Origin: Petunia secreta
Taxonomy: Eukaryota > Streptophyta > Magnoliopsida > Solanales > Solanaceae
Assembly: GCA_029990175.1 (NCBI GenBank)
Contig: JARKIP010000065.1
Span: forward strand, 22,484,501 to 22,548,500
Reading direction: 5' to 3'
DNA: 64,000 bases
The notes beneath the pieces were generated by a model. The model did not search any database, was not told the origin of the DNA, and saw nothing but the letters and a program-made list of their open reading frames with translations. A program made the translations under genes and the position numbers. Below, one piece after another: positions 50,434 through 61,557 of the stretch. Within the stretch, counting starts at the first letter, position 1, and the number at the start of each line of letters is the position of its first letter.

Positions 50434-52725
50434 ATGATATCTAGTGGGTGCGAGGGATATATTGCTTCAGTTCGAGATGTCCGGGCAGAGGAGTTATCCC
50501 TTGATAGAGTTCCGGTTGTTTGTAAGTATCCGGATGTGTTTCCTGATGACTTGCCGGGTTTGCCGCCTATGCGGGAGATAGAGTTTTGCATTGATCTATT
50601 GCCAGGCACTCAGCCTAAATCTATTCCCCCGTATCGTATGGCTCCTGTTGAGTTAAGGGAGCTGAAGGAGCAGATTCAGGATTTGCTTGATAAGGGCTTC
50701 ATTAGGCCCAGTGTGTCTCCATGGGGTGCCCCGGTATTATTTGTGAAGAAGAAGGATGGCTCTATGCAGATGTGTATTGATTACCGGCAGCTGAATAAGG
50801 TTACTATCAAGAATAGGTATCCTTTGCCGCGTATTGATGATTTGTTTGATCAGCTTCAGGGTGCTACCTTCTTCTCGAAGATTGATTTGAGGTCGGGGTA
50901 TCATCAGTTGAGGATTCGGTCCGAGGACGTTTCCAAGACTCCTTTTCGTACCCGATATGGCCACTATGAGTTTCTGGTGATGTCTTTCGGGCTTACGAAT
51001 GCCCCAGCTGCTTTCATGGATCTGATGAACCGAGTGTTCAAGGCCTACCTTGACTCCTTCGTCATTGTGTTTATCGATGATATCTTGGTTTATTCGAGGA
51101 GCAGGGAGGAGCATGAGCAGCATTTGAGAGTTGTTCTTCGGACTCTGAGGGATCAGCAGTTGTATGCCAAATTCTCTAAGTGTGAATTTTGGCTCAGTTC
51201 TGTATCTTTCCTAGGTCACGTGGTGACGAAGGATGGGGTGTGTGTTGATCCGAAGAAGATAGAGGCCGTTCAGAGTTGGCCTAGGCCTACTTCTCCTACA
51301 GAGATTCGGAGTTTCTTAGGCTTGGCAGGTTATTATCGGCGGTTCATCGAGGGGTTTTCTTCTATTTCAGCACCTCTGACGGAGTTGACCCAGAAGAATG
51401 TTCCTTTCCTGTGGTCCGATGCCTGTGAGTCTAGCTTTCAGAAGCTTAAGACTCTGTTGACTTCAGCGCCAGTGTTGGCCTTGCCTAGTGGATCCGGGGG
51501 ATTCACCGTATATTGTGATGCTTCGGGTGTTGGCCTGGGTAGCGTTCTGATGCAGGAGGGTAAGGTGATAGCTTATGCCTCGAGACAGCTGAAGGTCCAT
51601 GAGAAGAATTATCCTGTCCATGATTTGGAGCTGTTAGCTATCGTGTTTGCACTGAAGTTGTGGAGGCACTATCTTTATGGCGAGCCATGTGAGATATTCA
51701 CCGATCATAAGAGTCTCCAGTACTTGTTCACTCAGAAGGACTTGAACGGGAGACAGCGCCGCTGGTTAGAGCTGCTGAAGGATTATGATCTTTCTATCAG
51801 GTATCATCCCGGAAAGGCTAATGTTGTAGCCGATGCCTTGAGTAGGAAGTCCATGGGTAGCCTCGCCTATCTTGATGCTGATATGAGGCCGTTGGCCCGT
51901 GAGTTGCAGGCTTTGTCCATTAGTGGGGTTCGGTTTGATGATTCTGTTCCAGGCCGGGTGCTTGCATATGTGGGGTCTCAGTCGTCTTTAGCTTCCCAGA
52001 TTCGGGAAAGGCAGTTCGAGGATCCTTATCTGAGAGATCTCCGGGACAGGGTCCTGAGTGGGAGAGTGTCCTCGTTCGTGATTGGTGATGATGGTGCTTT
52101 GCGGCTTAACGGCCGGGTATGTGTTCCAGCCATTGTGGAGCTGAGGCAGATGATTTTGGCAGAGGCTCACAGTTCGAGATATTCCATTCATCCGGGTACT
52201 GCGAAGATGTATCATGATCTTCGAGAGCTGTATTGGTGGAAAGAGATGAAGAGGGATGTTGCTGATTATGTATCTCGGTGTTTGAATTGCCAGCAGGTGA
52301 AGTATGAGCACCGGAGGCCAGCCGGGGTGACCCAGTCTATGCCCATTCCCGAGTGGAAGTGGGAGCAGATCACTATGGATTTCGTAGTTGGTTTGCCGCT
52401 GACCGTGGGTAAGCATGATTCGGTGTGGGTAGTAGTTGATCGACTGACGAAGTCGGCTCACTTCATTCCAGTGAGGACTACTTATACCTCGGAGCGTCTG
52501 GCTCGTATCTTCGTTGAGCAGATTGTGAGATTGCATAGTGCTCCTGTTTCTATCATTTCTGACCGAGGTGCTCAGTTCACAGCTCAGTTTTGGAGATCTT
52601 TTCAGAGAGAGCTGGGTACTCGGGTCTATCTCAGCACTGCATTTCACCCGCAGACTGATGGCCAGTCTGAGCGGACCATTCAGATCCTCGAGGATATGTT
52701 GAGGGCGTGTGCTATTGATTTTTGA
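50434..52725 (+). CDS. Y1 reverse transcriptase, RNase H and integrase core, open frame
   Basis: An open frame of 763 codons. Reverse transcriptase: FPDDLPGLPPMREIEFCIDL, VKKKDGSMQMCIDYRQLNK, IDLRSGYHQLRI, SFGLTNAPAAFM and catalytic VIVFIDDILVYS (51061-51096). RNase H: TVYCDASGVGLGSVLMQ, HDLELLAIVFALKLWRHY and FTDHKSLQYLF. Integrase: zinc region (HSSRYSIHPGTAKMYHDL, CLNCQQVK), Asp in ITMDFVVGLP, Asp in IISDRGAQFT and Glu in GQSERTIQ. It ends at a TGA in place of the Gly codon after IDF, in the middle of integrase. Confidence 0.93.
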   Translation: MISSGCEGYIASVRDVRAEELSLDRVPVVCKYPDVFPDDLPGLPPMREIEFCIDLLPGTQPKSIPPYRMAPVELRELKEQIQDLLDKGFIRPSVSPWGAPVLFVKKKDGSMQMCIDYRQLNKVTIKNRYPLPRIDDLFDQLQGATFFSKIDLRSGYHQLRIRSEDVSKTPFRTRYGHYEFLVMSFGLTNAPAAFMDLMNRVFKAYLDSFVIVFIDDILVYSRSREEHEQHLRVVLRTLRDQQLYAKFSKCEFWLSSVSFLGHVVTKDGVCVDPKKIEAVQSWPRPTSPTEIRSFLGLAGYYRRFIEGFSSISAPLTELTQKNVPFLWSDACESSFQKLKTLLTSAPVLALPSGSGGFTVYCDASGVGLGSVLMQEGKVIAYASRQLKVHEKNYPVHDLELLAIVFALKLWRHYLYGEPCEIFTDHKSLQYLFTQKDLNGRQRRWLELLKDYDLSIRYHPGKANVVADALSRKSMGSLAYLDADMRPLARELQALSISGVRFDDSVPGRVLAYVGSQSSLASQIRERQFEDPYLRDLRDRVLSGRVSSFVIGDDGALRLNGRVCVPAIVELRQMILAEAHSSRYSIHPGTAKMYHDLRELYWWKEMKRDVADYVSRCLNCQQVKYEHRRPAGVTQSMPIPEWKWEQITMDFVVGLPLTVGKHDSVWVVVDRLTKSAHFIPVRTTYTSERLARIFVEQIVRLHSAPVSIISDRGAQFTAQFWRSFQRELGTRVYLSTAFHPQTDGQSERTIQILEDMLRACAIDF

Positions 52726-53460
52726 GGCCATTGGGCTAGCCATTTGCCGCTAGCAGAGTTTGCGTATAATAATAGCTATCAGGCTTCTATCCAGATGGCT
52801 CTGTTTGAGGCATTGTATGGTCGGAGATGTCGCTCGCCTATCGGTTGGTTCGAGTCTGGTGAGGTCCAGGTGTTGGGGCCCGATTTGGTGCAGCAGACCT
52901 TAGATAAGGTCCGAGTTATTTAGGATCGACTCCGCACGGCTCAGAGCCGGCAGATATCGTATGCAGATCGGAGGCGGAGAGATCTTGAGTTCATTGTTGG
53001 GGATCGGGTATTCCTCAGAGTGTCGCCCATGAAGGGTGTTATGAGATTTGGGAAGAAAGGCAAGCTCAGTCCTAGGTTCATTGGGCCTTTTGAGATTTTG
53101 GAGCGCGTTGGCGCCGTTGCTTATAGACTGGCTTTGCCTCCCTCTCTGTCTCTTCATCCGGTGTTCCATGTGTCCATGCTCCGGAAGTATGTTCACGATC
53201 TGTCTCATGTGATCGATATGGCTTCCGTGGAGGTAGGTGGAGACTTAGCTTATTCGGAGGAGCCTATTGCTATTGTGGCTAGAGAGGTCCGTAAGATGAG
53301 ATCGAAGGTGATCCCGCTTGTGAGAGTTCAGTGGGGGCATCACTCCATTGCCGAGGCCACTTGGGAGCTTGAGTCCGAGATGCGTGAGAGGCATCCGCGC
53401 TTGTTCGATGATTCAGGTATGAAATCCTTGTATTTTCTAAGCCTGAATTTGCATTTTTAA
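52726..53460 (+). pseudogene. Y1 integrase C-terminus and chromodomain
   Basis: The same frame continues after the TGA with LPLAEFAYNNSYQAS, ALYGRRCRSPIGWFE, a TAG at 52921-52923 (from CAG), then the barrel domain (GDRVFLRVSPMKGVMRFGKKGKLSPRF, GPFEILERVGAVAYRLALP, HPVFHVSMLRKYV). The chromodomain-like end is VRVQWGHHSIAEATWELE, up to the stop at 53460. In this clade the chromodomain is thought to direct integration to particular chromatin. Confidence 0.88.
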
Positions 53461-53550
53461 GTTTTATTGATTTCAGGTGGTACCGAGGGGTCCTCGAAAT
53501 CCATGCCAGCTCCGTGGCTAGTGTGTGGATCCTACCTTAGACTTAGACTC

Positions 53551-54389
53551 TGATGCAATGGAAAATAGGCGGAAGCTAAACACGATACAAATATGCGGAA
53601 GCGATAAATAACTAGATAGGTGATATCAATGATATCGGGGAAACAAGGATTGGGGAGTCAAGAAACGAGAAGAAAGAACAGACTAATGAATTCAAGACAT
53701 GAATTAATAATCCAAAAGGGAGAAAGTGAAACTCGAACCTTACAATGGACTCAACTAGGTGTCGATCGCCATAGGTTCCAAGTTAACGAGATACATGAAG
53801 CCTCGGGCTTCGGACTAGAAAGGCTCGGCCTTCTCTAATTCTCTCTTCTCTCTATTCAATTCAAGCTAAAACTAATGAAATGAAGAGCAATTGTGCTATA
53901 TATACATTTACACTGAAAATGGACAAAAATGGCCCTTGAAGCTGATTCTGGTCCGCTGCTCAACTTCTCTTCATCGCGATCGCGCTAGGGAGGATCGCGA
54001 TCGCGTAGAGCAAAATAATCAAAATCGCGATCGCGCCAATAGGCTCGCGATCGCGCAAGTCTTCAGCAGCCTCACGATCTCTATCAACTTTGCCTTCGCC
54101 TTCGCGTTCAAGGGGCGCTGTCGCGCAGGCTAAACCATTCCTCTTCGCGATCGCGTGAGACATGGTCGCGATCGCGAAGAATACTTGTTCTTCCTCAGGC
54201 AGTGAGCTCCCAGTGTGCTCCCCTGTTTTGCCCTGTTTTGGGCTGCCTGTTTTCCTGCCCTGTTTCCTCCGTCCTCGGCGCTCCAATGCATGATCTTCCA
54301 AGACGTTCCCGGAGGCCTTGACTCGTATCCGTTGTGCACTCGAGCTTGGCTTTTGATGGTTGTCGTTTAGGCCATTTTATATTGCATCA
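53551..54389 (-). repeat. Q2 3' LTR (839 bp)
   Basis: The minus strand starts TGATGCAATATAAAATGG and ends CCATTGCATCA. The two ends form a long imperfect inverted repeat (9 bp perfect, then AAAAT again). Confidence 0.95.
53972..54182. repeat. Type B palindrome array, Q2 3' LTR
   Basis: Many copies of TCGCGATCGCG, for example near 53974, 53995, 54026, 54048, 54146 and 54164. Confidence 0.92.
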
Positions 54390-54403
54390 TCCTCCCCTTC
54401 TTG
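54390..54403 (-). other. Q2 polypurine tract
   Basis: The minus strand reads CAAGAAGGGGAGGA. TTCGAGGACGAA is at 54411-54422. Confidence 0.9.
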
Positions 54404-54474
54404 AAAGGATTTCGTCCTCGAAATCGAACCATCAAAACCTACAATCAAAGCAAGCACAACCAAAATTTCCTACT

Positions 54475-57400
54475 TTACAAGTAGGTTAGCTTAACAAGAA
54501 AGAGTGCAAGGTGTGTGGAAAACACGCTCTTGTGATAGAGCCAAGCATCAATACCTATGAAAAAGCTTATGTCCCCAAAAGAGACAACATGGTCTTGGCT
54601 CGACAAGAACAAGCACTCATTTTCAAAACAAGCAAAGAGATCAAAGTCATGCAAGATGTAGCAATCAAATGTCCTATGACCCCTAAGCTTACTAGAAACA
54701 CACCAAGCCTTCAAATCAAGTTTATCACAATGTGACACATTGGCTTTGGTATGTCCATCACTCAAGGTGTGCTCAACATATAGGATGGAATAAGTAAAAT
54801 AGTTCAATTCACAACTAACATCAACTACTCCACTCCCCTTCTTAAGAGCATTCTTACACACACCGAGAGATACCTCCTCACCTCCCAAATCAACTCCAAG
54901 ACAATCCCCCTCACTAGGCAAACTCCAAAGGAAAGTCTCCAAAATAGGTTCTTCATCATTATAGTCCACACAATGAAGGCTAGGACCACTAGAAGAAAGG
55001 TCAAAACGACCAATATCAAGGCTACTCTCCTCACTTGGAGTTCCACACGTCGGATCATCCATAGAGCCTAACTTTACAAACCATGGAGGTTCGACTCTAC
55101 TATCGACTCTAGTCCGATACAATTCACCACCACAATGAGATTGCTTTCAAACAATAGAAATGTAAAGGCATGCACCTCAAATTCATGGTTACGCAAAAGC
55201 ATAGAATCAAGACTAGGTCTTTCACTCTCACTCGAGGAGTCATCGAAAATAAATCGATCCATCTCACATTCAAGAGACTCCTCAAGGTCAAATCCACCCT
55301 CACTACGACACATGAGACCACCATTATCAATGAAGCAATCAAAGGGAAGAATAAGATCATCATGCAATTCATCTTCTCCTTTATCAAATATGGGTGGGGT
55401 GTCATAACAAGGTTCACAAACAAGGTCAACTTCAACATTCTCACTAAAGAGAGGTTCAATGAAAACCGAGCTCACATCATGATGTGGCGTTTCAACCCTC
55501 TCAACTAGTGGTTCAATTTCACACACAAGTTGACCCGAAGGCTCTACACTAGTTGCAAACACATTATACTCATGCAAATCATCAACTAGCATAGAGTTGT
55601 TACAAGCAAGATCACAAGACAAGGAAGTATCATGCTCAAGGGAGGAAGAACTAACACATACCTTTGAAATGTCATGAACGTCTCCGCCTTGTAGCTCGCA
55701 TTCGGCATCTCCTTCACCTTGTCTTTCCATCTCGGAACATGGTTGAGGCTCCATCGGCGCGCCTCCAAGAATACCTACACAAGTACTCACACAAGTAGAA
55801 GAAAAAGGTAAAGGGTTAAGGTTAGAATAAGGGGTGTCATCACTCTTTTTTCCCTCTTTCTTTTCCCTCATTTTTCTTTCAAGGCTAGGTGTAGATTCGG
55901 GTGGTTACATCCCACTCACATCACTCAACACATCCTCTCCTTTTTCCACTCGAGGAATGTCACCGGTCACTCCCTTACTCCTCTCTATCTTTTGTCTCTC
56001 AAATTCGGGCGAATTGGGACGAGGCCCAAGAATACCCATAGCCGGAGTAGGTGGACTCGTCACGTCAACCCGGAATCTAGGACTAGGAGACTCATCACTT
56101 GATGTCTCCTTCTTCTTCGTTGGTGAACCACTTTGAATTGAAACTTGTCGTTTTGGGTTCACCTTGTTGATGTCTATCAACCCTTTTCTAGCACATGTCC
56201 CACCATTGCTTGTGTTTGTAGGACTTCTTGTTTGCACATTGTCAACCATGGAATGAAGTTCTTGCTCCTTGCTCCTTTGCCTAGCCAAAGAAGGCGCACT
56301 AGTAGGCACTTGGCTCTTCGCCCGGTAAGGCACAAAGTCATAAACTCTTTGCCCTACGCCCACAAGATATGCATCCTTCACCACACTATATTGCACCCTC
56401 TTCCCCTCCAACCACCGGTCACCTATCCACACATCAATATGACGCATGGGATACACATCACACCACACATAGCATTTATAGTTCCTATGAGATATGAGTA
56501 CCCGAGCCTCCTTAGAAACCCACACTCCATCATACTCATAAGGATGCTCTAGCTTGTGGCATGGTATCCTAAGCCTATCAACCAAAGAGGTGCTAATACA
56601 ATTGGCATCGGTACCACCAATCTTGAGCAAGTATCCTCCAATACCATCTACCTCAACAACGAACCTACATCTACCCAAGTGTTGTAGATTGGCATCCAAG
56701 TGAGAACTTGAATGCCCACAAGTGTCAACTCCGACAACTTGGGTCTTCCTTATCCCTCCACTAGTGGCAACACCACTAGAACATTCTCCTCTTCCCGTCA
56801 CTCTCCCAACATTAGCAATGTTGTTGGAAGTCAAGGAAGGAACCATGCCATGGAACCCATAAGTGCCTCTCGCCTTTGTTCCATAGCCCATAGTACTACT
56901 CCTACTACAACCACCCAAGCCCTTCACGGCATATAACCCCGTTGTAGCAAAAGCAACACCATCTCTCAAACCAACCTCCACATGGGAACTAGAAGCATTA
57001 GGTCGCTTAGCGTACCTAGAAGATGCAAGCTTCTCCTTCCCCACGGAACAACCACCACCACCTCCCATACTAATGGAAGGTCCTCTACTACTCCCTTGTA
57101 CACCGTTAGCAACACTAAGAGAAGATGCATAAGAATAATCCATATGTTCAACATCATCATCAACTCTATCTATGTCACTACCATCAATATCAAATTCTTC
57201 ACAAGAAGAGTAAGTAGGATCATCATACCTTGAAGCGTCACCATTCTCGGGTTCTTGACTAGAAGCATTAGATTCATCAAATTCATCTTCATGGGCTTCA
57301 TAGTCGTCATCAACCTCACGATCATCATAGTGAACCTCTTCATCTTCATAGGAGCCATGGTTTCCATCATCAAAGTAATGGCCATCATCCTCACCGTAGG

Positions 57401-57491
57401 AACCATAGTCTCCATCATCACCATACGAGTCATAGCAACTCGCATCATCGTCACATGAGCCATAATCTACTCCATCATCAATATCCGACAT
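54475..57491 (-). pseudogene. Q2 long ORF: acidic region, dead retropepsin-like domain, S-ORF
   Basis: The start at 57491 (MSDIDDGVDYGSCDDD) matches Q1. The frame is open to 55905, where a stop replaces the Phe or Ser region of DVSG. It resumes in frame at 55871, then a small indel near 55130 shifts it into 55122-54475. Order: D/Y/G-rich region, Ser/Gly region with GGGGGC, a retropepsin-like domain with IGGTDANCIS (about 56601-56621) in place of IDSGSCANVV, an intact flap-like part through WCDVYPMRHIDVWIGDRW, the linker, and the S-ORF (CYDTPPIFDKGEDEL, LYRTRV, KKGSGVVD, IDAWLYHKSVFS). Both Q copies lost the catalytic Asp in the same way, so this predates them. Function unknown. Confidence 0.86.
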
Positions 57492-58578
57492 TGTTGCAAT
57501 CACCAAAGAACAAAACCTCCCAAAAGTCACTCCCTCACGTGTATCACTCAATATATGTACACTCAAGAGCGAGGCCTTATCAACTTGGGAACCAAGGTAA
57601 TCACAACTAGAATGCCCAAGTTAAAGTTCGGAGTGGAATTAATGAGACTCTATGTACGGACGGCTATTTAAAGTGCGCACTTGAGGCCAAAAGGAGTTCT
57701 ACGACTCTTCTTTGAATTCTAGTCTCCTCTACGCACGAATACCTAATACGCTAAAGGATTAGTGTCTTTCAAGTAGGCCAATTACCTTCAAAACACTAAC
57801 CAAGAGGTACGGTAGAAAACGGGACACAAAAGATTCGACTCGAATTGGCACCAGATGGATTTGGAATCGGATGAAATTTTGTTTGTGATCTACAAACTCA
57901 TCATATTTAATGGTCCAATTGGAGTCATGATGTTTGGAAACTGTTCGGAAGCCGTTGCGAACGTTCTGTCCCAAAACTGGAATTCTGAAAAAAAAAAAAT
58001 TTGTTCTTCGCTATCGCGACCAGACGCGCGCGATCGCGTAGGGTTAATTTTTCAAAAAATAATTTTGTTCTTTGCTATCGCGAAATTTCTCTTCGCGATC
58101 GCGAAGGGTTAATTTCTGCGATTTCACAGCAGCTCAAAAACGGGTTTTTTGGCGATTTTGGCCAAAACTTTGGCTTGATATCAACCCGAAACACAAAACC
58201 AACGATACCCAAAGGTGTTTACGACTAATATCATCAATCCCCAACAGTTTTTCAACCCCAAACAACAACAACAAGCTTCGATTCGAGATTGAAGCGTTTT
58301 CAAGAATTTTCAAACTTTTGGATTTTGATTTTCGAAATTTTCGAATCGTAACACCAAAACACGAGATATGGGTATCAAAACGACGGGATTACAACAAGGA
58401 ACAAACCCCACTACTTTTTAACACTCAGGGATTCGTATCCAACCCGCTCCACCAATTTTTTTTCAACTTTTCTAGTTTTTCAATTTTTTTGTTTTTCTTC
58501 ACTTTTCAAGAACAAACAACACAATCACAACAACGACAAGAACAAGACCGAGGATTCGTAAGAACGAAGCCTAGCCGT
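57492..58578 (-). other. Q2 leader
   Basis: Non-coding leader with type B palindromes at 58004-58105. No gene is seen. Confidence 0.8.
58004..58105. repeat. Type B palindrome array, Q2 leader
   Basis: CGCGATCGCG near 58028-58037 and 58094-58103, with decayed units. The Q1 leader has type A at the same place. Confidence 0.85.
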
Positions 58579-58590
58579 GCTCTGATACCA
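58579..58590 (-). other. Q2 primer binding site (tRNA-iMet)
   Basis: The minus strand reads TGGTATCAGAGC, two bases from the LTR. Confidence 0.92.
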
Positions 58591-58938
58591 ACTGATGCAA
58601 TGGAAAATAGGCGGAAGCTAAACACGATACAAATATGCGGAAGCGATAAATAACTAGATAGGTGATATCAATGATATCGGGGAAACAAGGATTGGGGAGT
58701 CAAGAAACGAGAAGAAAGAACGGACTAATGAATTCAAGACATGAATTAATAATCCAAAAGGGAGAAAGTGAAACTCGAATCTTACAATGGACTCAACTAG
58801 GTGTCGATCGCCATAGGTTCCAAGTTAACGAGATACATGAAGCCTCGGGCTTCGGACTAGAAAGGCTCGGCCTTCTCTAATTCTCTCTTCTCTCTATTCA
58901 ATTCAAGCTAAAACTAATGAAATGAAGAGCAATTGTGC

Positions 58939-58946
58939 TATATATA
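58939..58946 (-). promoter_or_regulatory. TATA-like box, Q2 5' LTR
   Basis: The minus strand reads TATATATA within GTATATATAGC. Confidence 0.55.
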
Positions 58947-59012
58947 CATTTACACTGAAAATGGACAAAATGGCCCTTGAAGCTGATTCTGGTCCGCTGC
59001 TCAACTTCTCTT

Positions 59013-59222
59013 CATCGCGATCGTGCTAGGGAGGATCGCGATCGCGTAGAGCAAAATAATCAACATCGCGATCGCGCCAATAGGCTCGCGATCGTGCAAG
59101 TCTTCAGCAGCCTCACGATCTCTATCAACTTTGCCTTCGCCTTCGCGTTCAAGGGGCGCTATCGCGCAGGCTAAACCATTCCTCTTCGCGATCGCGTGAG
59201 ACATGGTCGCGATCGCGAAGAA
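59013..59222. repeat. Type B palindrome array, Q2 5' LTR
   Basis: The unit order is the same as at 53972-54182. Confidence 0.92.
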
Positions 59223-59457
59223 TACTTATTCTTCCTCAGGCAGTGAGCTCCCAGTGTGCTCCCCTGTTTTGCCCTGTTTTGGGCTGCCTGTTTTCCTGCC
59301 CTGTTTCCTCCGTCCTCGGCGCTCCAATGCATGATCTTCCAAGACGTTCCTGGAGGCCTTGACTCGTATCCGTTGTGCACTCGAGCTTGGCTTTTGATGG
59401 TTGTCGTTTAGGCCATTTTATATTGCATCAGGCTCATCCGAGGACGGCCGAGAGTTT

Positions 59458-59470
59458 AAGTGGGGGAGAA
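59458..59470 (+). other. Y1 polypurine tract
   Basis: AAGTGGGGGAGAA precedes the 3' LTR. It is unlike the tract of the CRM-like group. Confidence 0.9.
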
Positions 59471-60345
59471 TGTAACGACCCTCAAATAGTTGTTACGGGA
59501 TTCAGGACCTCGATTTGCGTGTCGACAGTCCCAAAAGCTCCGTTAGGTCATTTATGACCAGTCTGTGAAATCTGAGTCGAAACGGAGTCCGTTTGATAGG
59601 TTTTTTAGAAAAGGATCCGTTTATGAAATTCCGGAAAGGAATTTGGGGTTTCGATAGGTCGTTTTGAGTAAACGAACCCCGATGGAAAATCCGAGCGCAC
59701 CGTTAGGTCCGTCTCGTCATTTATGATATGTAGCAACCTTCAAAATTGAAAACGGACCTCGTTTGATAGGACTTTTGATAAAGTCCCCATTTCGGAAGTT
59801 TAAAAGAGTTAAAAGAGGTTTCCGAGCTCGATTTGAGCAAATGAGCTCCGATGAGAGATCCGAAAGTTCCGTTAGGTTCGAATAGTCATTTGTAACTTGT
59901 AGCAACTTTCGGAATTGGATTCCGAGGTCGTTTGGTTAAATTTCGCTATTTTGGCGAAAGTCGAAAATTGAACCTTTGCCGTGGGACCCACTTTTTGAGT
60001 TCTGGAGGTCCGAATTGAGTTCCGTCTTGACGAGCGTGTCACCCAAGTATTTTATGACTTGTGTGCAAAATTTGGAATCTTTCCGAGCTTCGTAGGGTCC
60101 CGTTTTGCCCCTAAAACAGTAGAAAATCTGGTGCGATTTTTCTGTTCTATTTTGGCGCAAACAGCCGGATAAAAGCTGATTATCCGGCCAATCCGTAAAG
60201 AATTAGGACAAACTCAAAACATGAAAGTTATAGCCCTTTGAGCTGTGGTTCTAATGGCACTGGTTTCAGGTCATTTGGACATTCCAATCAAAAGTTATGA
60301 TTTTTTCAAAAGAAGCTGTCACAGAGGGAAAAAAAAAAAAACTGC

Positions 60346-60354
60346 TATAAAAAG
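60346..60354 (+). promoter_or_regulatory. TATA box, Y1 3' LTR
   Basis: TATAAAAAG follows an A-run. It lies within the segment absent from the 5' LTR. Confidence 0.65.
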
Positions 60355-61392
60355 GCCATTTCGGGCCATTTCGGTTCATAACTTATAAAAATCATTTGGT
60401 GCGCTCTTGAGGCGATTTTTGGGTATTTCTTGAAGACCCAATCATACTTACACTTAAGGTAAGCCCTTTCAATCCATCTTTATGTTGATTAACACAAGAA
60501 TCAAAGGGTTGATTCTTGGAAATGGGTTAGAACCCTAGATTCTTAAGAATTGGGGAAAGACATCGAGCAAGGCTCGCATGTGGAATCTAAGTGTACTTTT
60601 GGATTCACGGGAGCGTGGGGAGTCCGGAAAAGTACATTTTGTAAATTTAGGGCTCGGCCCTACCCGGGGGCATTTTGGTAATTTTTACCCTAGGATGCCT
60701 ATAGGCTTAAATAGCTATAATTGAGCACTCATATGTGCTATATCTTGTCTTAATAGACCTAGTGGAGAGTCCTTCGCGGAAAAGGCGAGCGGGAAAGGAG
60801 ATTCTTCCCGGCATTTGAGCCCGAATTTCGAGGTAAGTGAGACTTGACCTCGATTGTGCTTGTGGACTCTTCCTTCATGCTAGTATGTTTCATGTACGCA
60901 TATATATACCTAACAATGGTTAGGATTAATGATGTGAATTACTTGCTATTATTGTTTGTTATAAATAGCGAGATTGTGACTCGACCGAGGTATGTGCCGG
61001 TCTAATCGCTACGTCGAGGTAGCTTAAATTTATATCATAGTAACGCTTGCTACGCCATGCTTAGATAGCAAGAACTTGGGACATGGCCGAGGATGTTGCC
61101 GGCATGTCATGATAAATGTCTTGCCGAGTATTTTGCCGGCTTTTGTATGATATTGGTACTTGATTTGTTCACGTGCCGGGTTGGGTAGCGCTGTCTATAC
61201 GTAACCTTGGGTTGGACGACATGGGAGTAGGGATTGTACCCCCAAACTGTGGTCGGGTTAACCTTCGCCTTACGTTCAGCTAGCATAACCAACCTGGGTT
61301 ACGGTGACTGTGAAATATTATCGTTATTAATATTTCTGTTATTATTTTTGTTATTGTTATTAATGTCGTGGATATTAATACTGTTAGAGGGA

Positions 61393-61557
61393 CACTTGAC
61401 AGGGGGTGTGGTGTCGCCTATACTATGAGATGTGTCACACTTGACAGGGGGTGTGGTGTGGACACTTGATCTTTGAGATGTGACACACTTGACAGGGGGT
61501 GTGGTGTGGTCACTTGATTTATTGAGATACGACGCACTTGACAGGGGGTGTGGTGCG
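61393..61557 (+). repeat. Tandem repeat in Y1 3' LTR, four units
   Basis: CACTTGACAGGGGGTGTGG repeats four times with the same spacing as in the 5' LTR. Confidence 0.92.

Larger units (their letters stand above)
53551..59430 (-). mobile_element. Q2: non-autonomous element with acidic ORF
   Basis: Right to left: 5' LTR 58593-59430, primer site 58579-58590, leader, long ORF 57491-54475, purine tract 54390-54403, 3' LTR 53551-54389. It is about 5.9 kb. GACTC and GGCTC flank it (one mismatch). The LTRs are 839 and 838 bp and nearly identical, so insertion is recent. The ORF is homologous to Q1, but the palindromes are type B. Confidence 0.94.
58593..59430 (-). repeat. Q2 5' LTR (838 bp)
   Basis: Nearly identical mate of 53551-54389. 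Several differences are C/T or G/A changes within CGCGATCGCG units. Confidence 0.95.

Noticed and set aside
51988..52743. 251-codon minus-strand ORF opposite Y1 integrase
   Set aside because: No recognisable motif; it mirrors a conserved coding frame on the plus strand.
53972..54182. CGCGATCGCG array as a bacterial HIP1-like signal or contamination
   Set aside because: The array lies inside a plant LTR with TATA box, primer site and target duplication on both sides, so it belongs to the element.
60300..60345. A-run as a poly(A) tail of a LINE or processed gene
   Set aside because: It is inside the Y1 3' LTR just before a TATA box, with no duplication or coding sequence attached.
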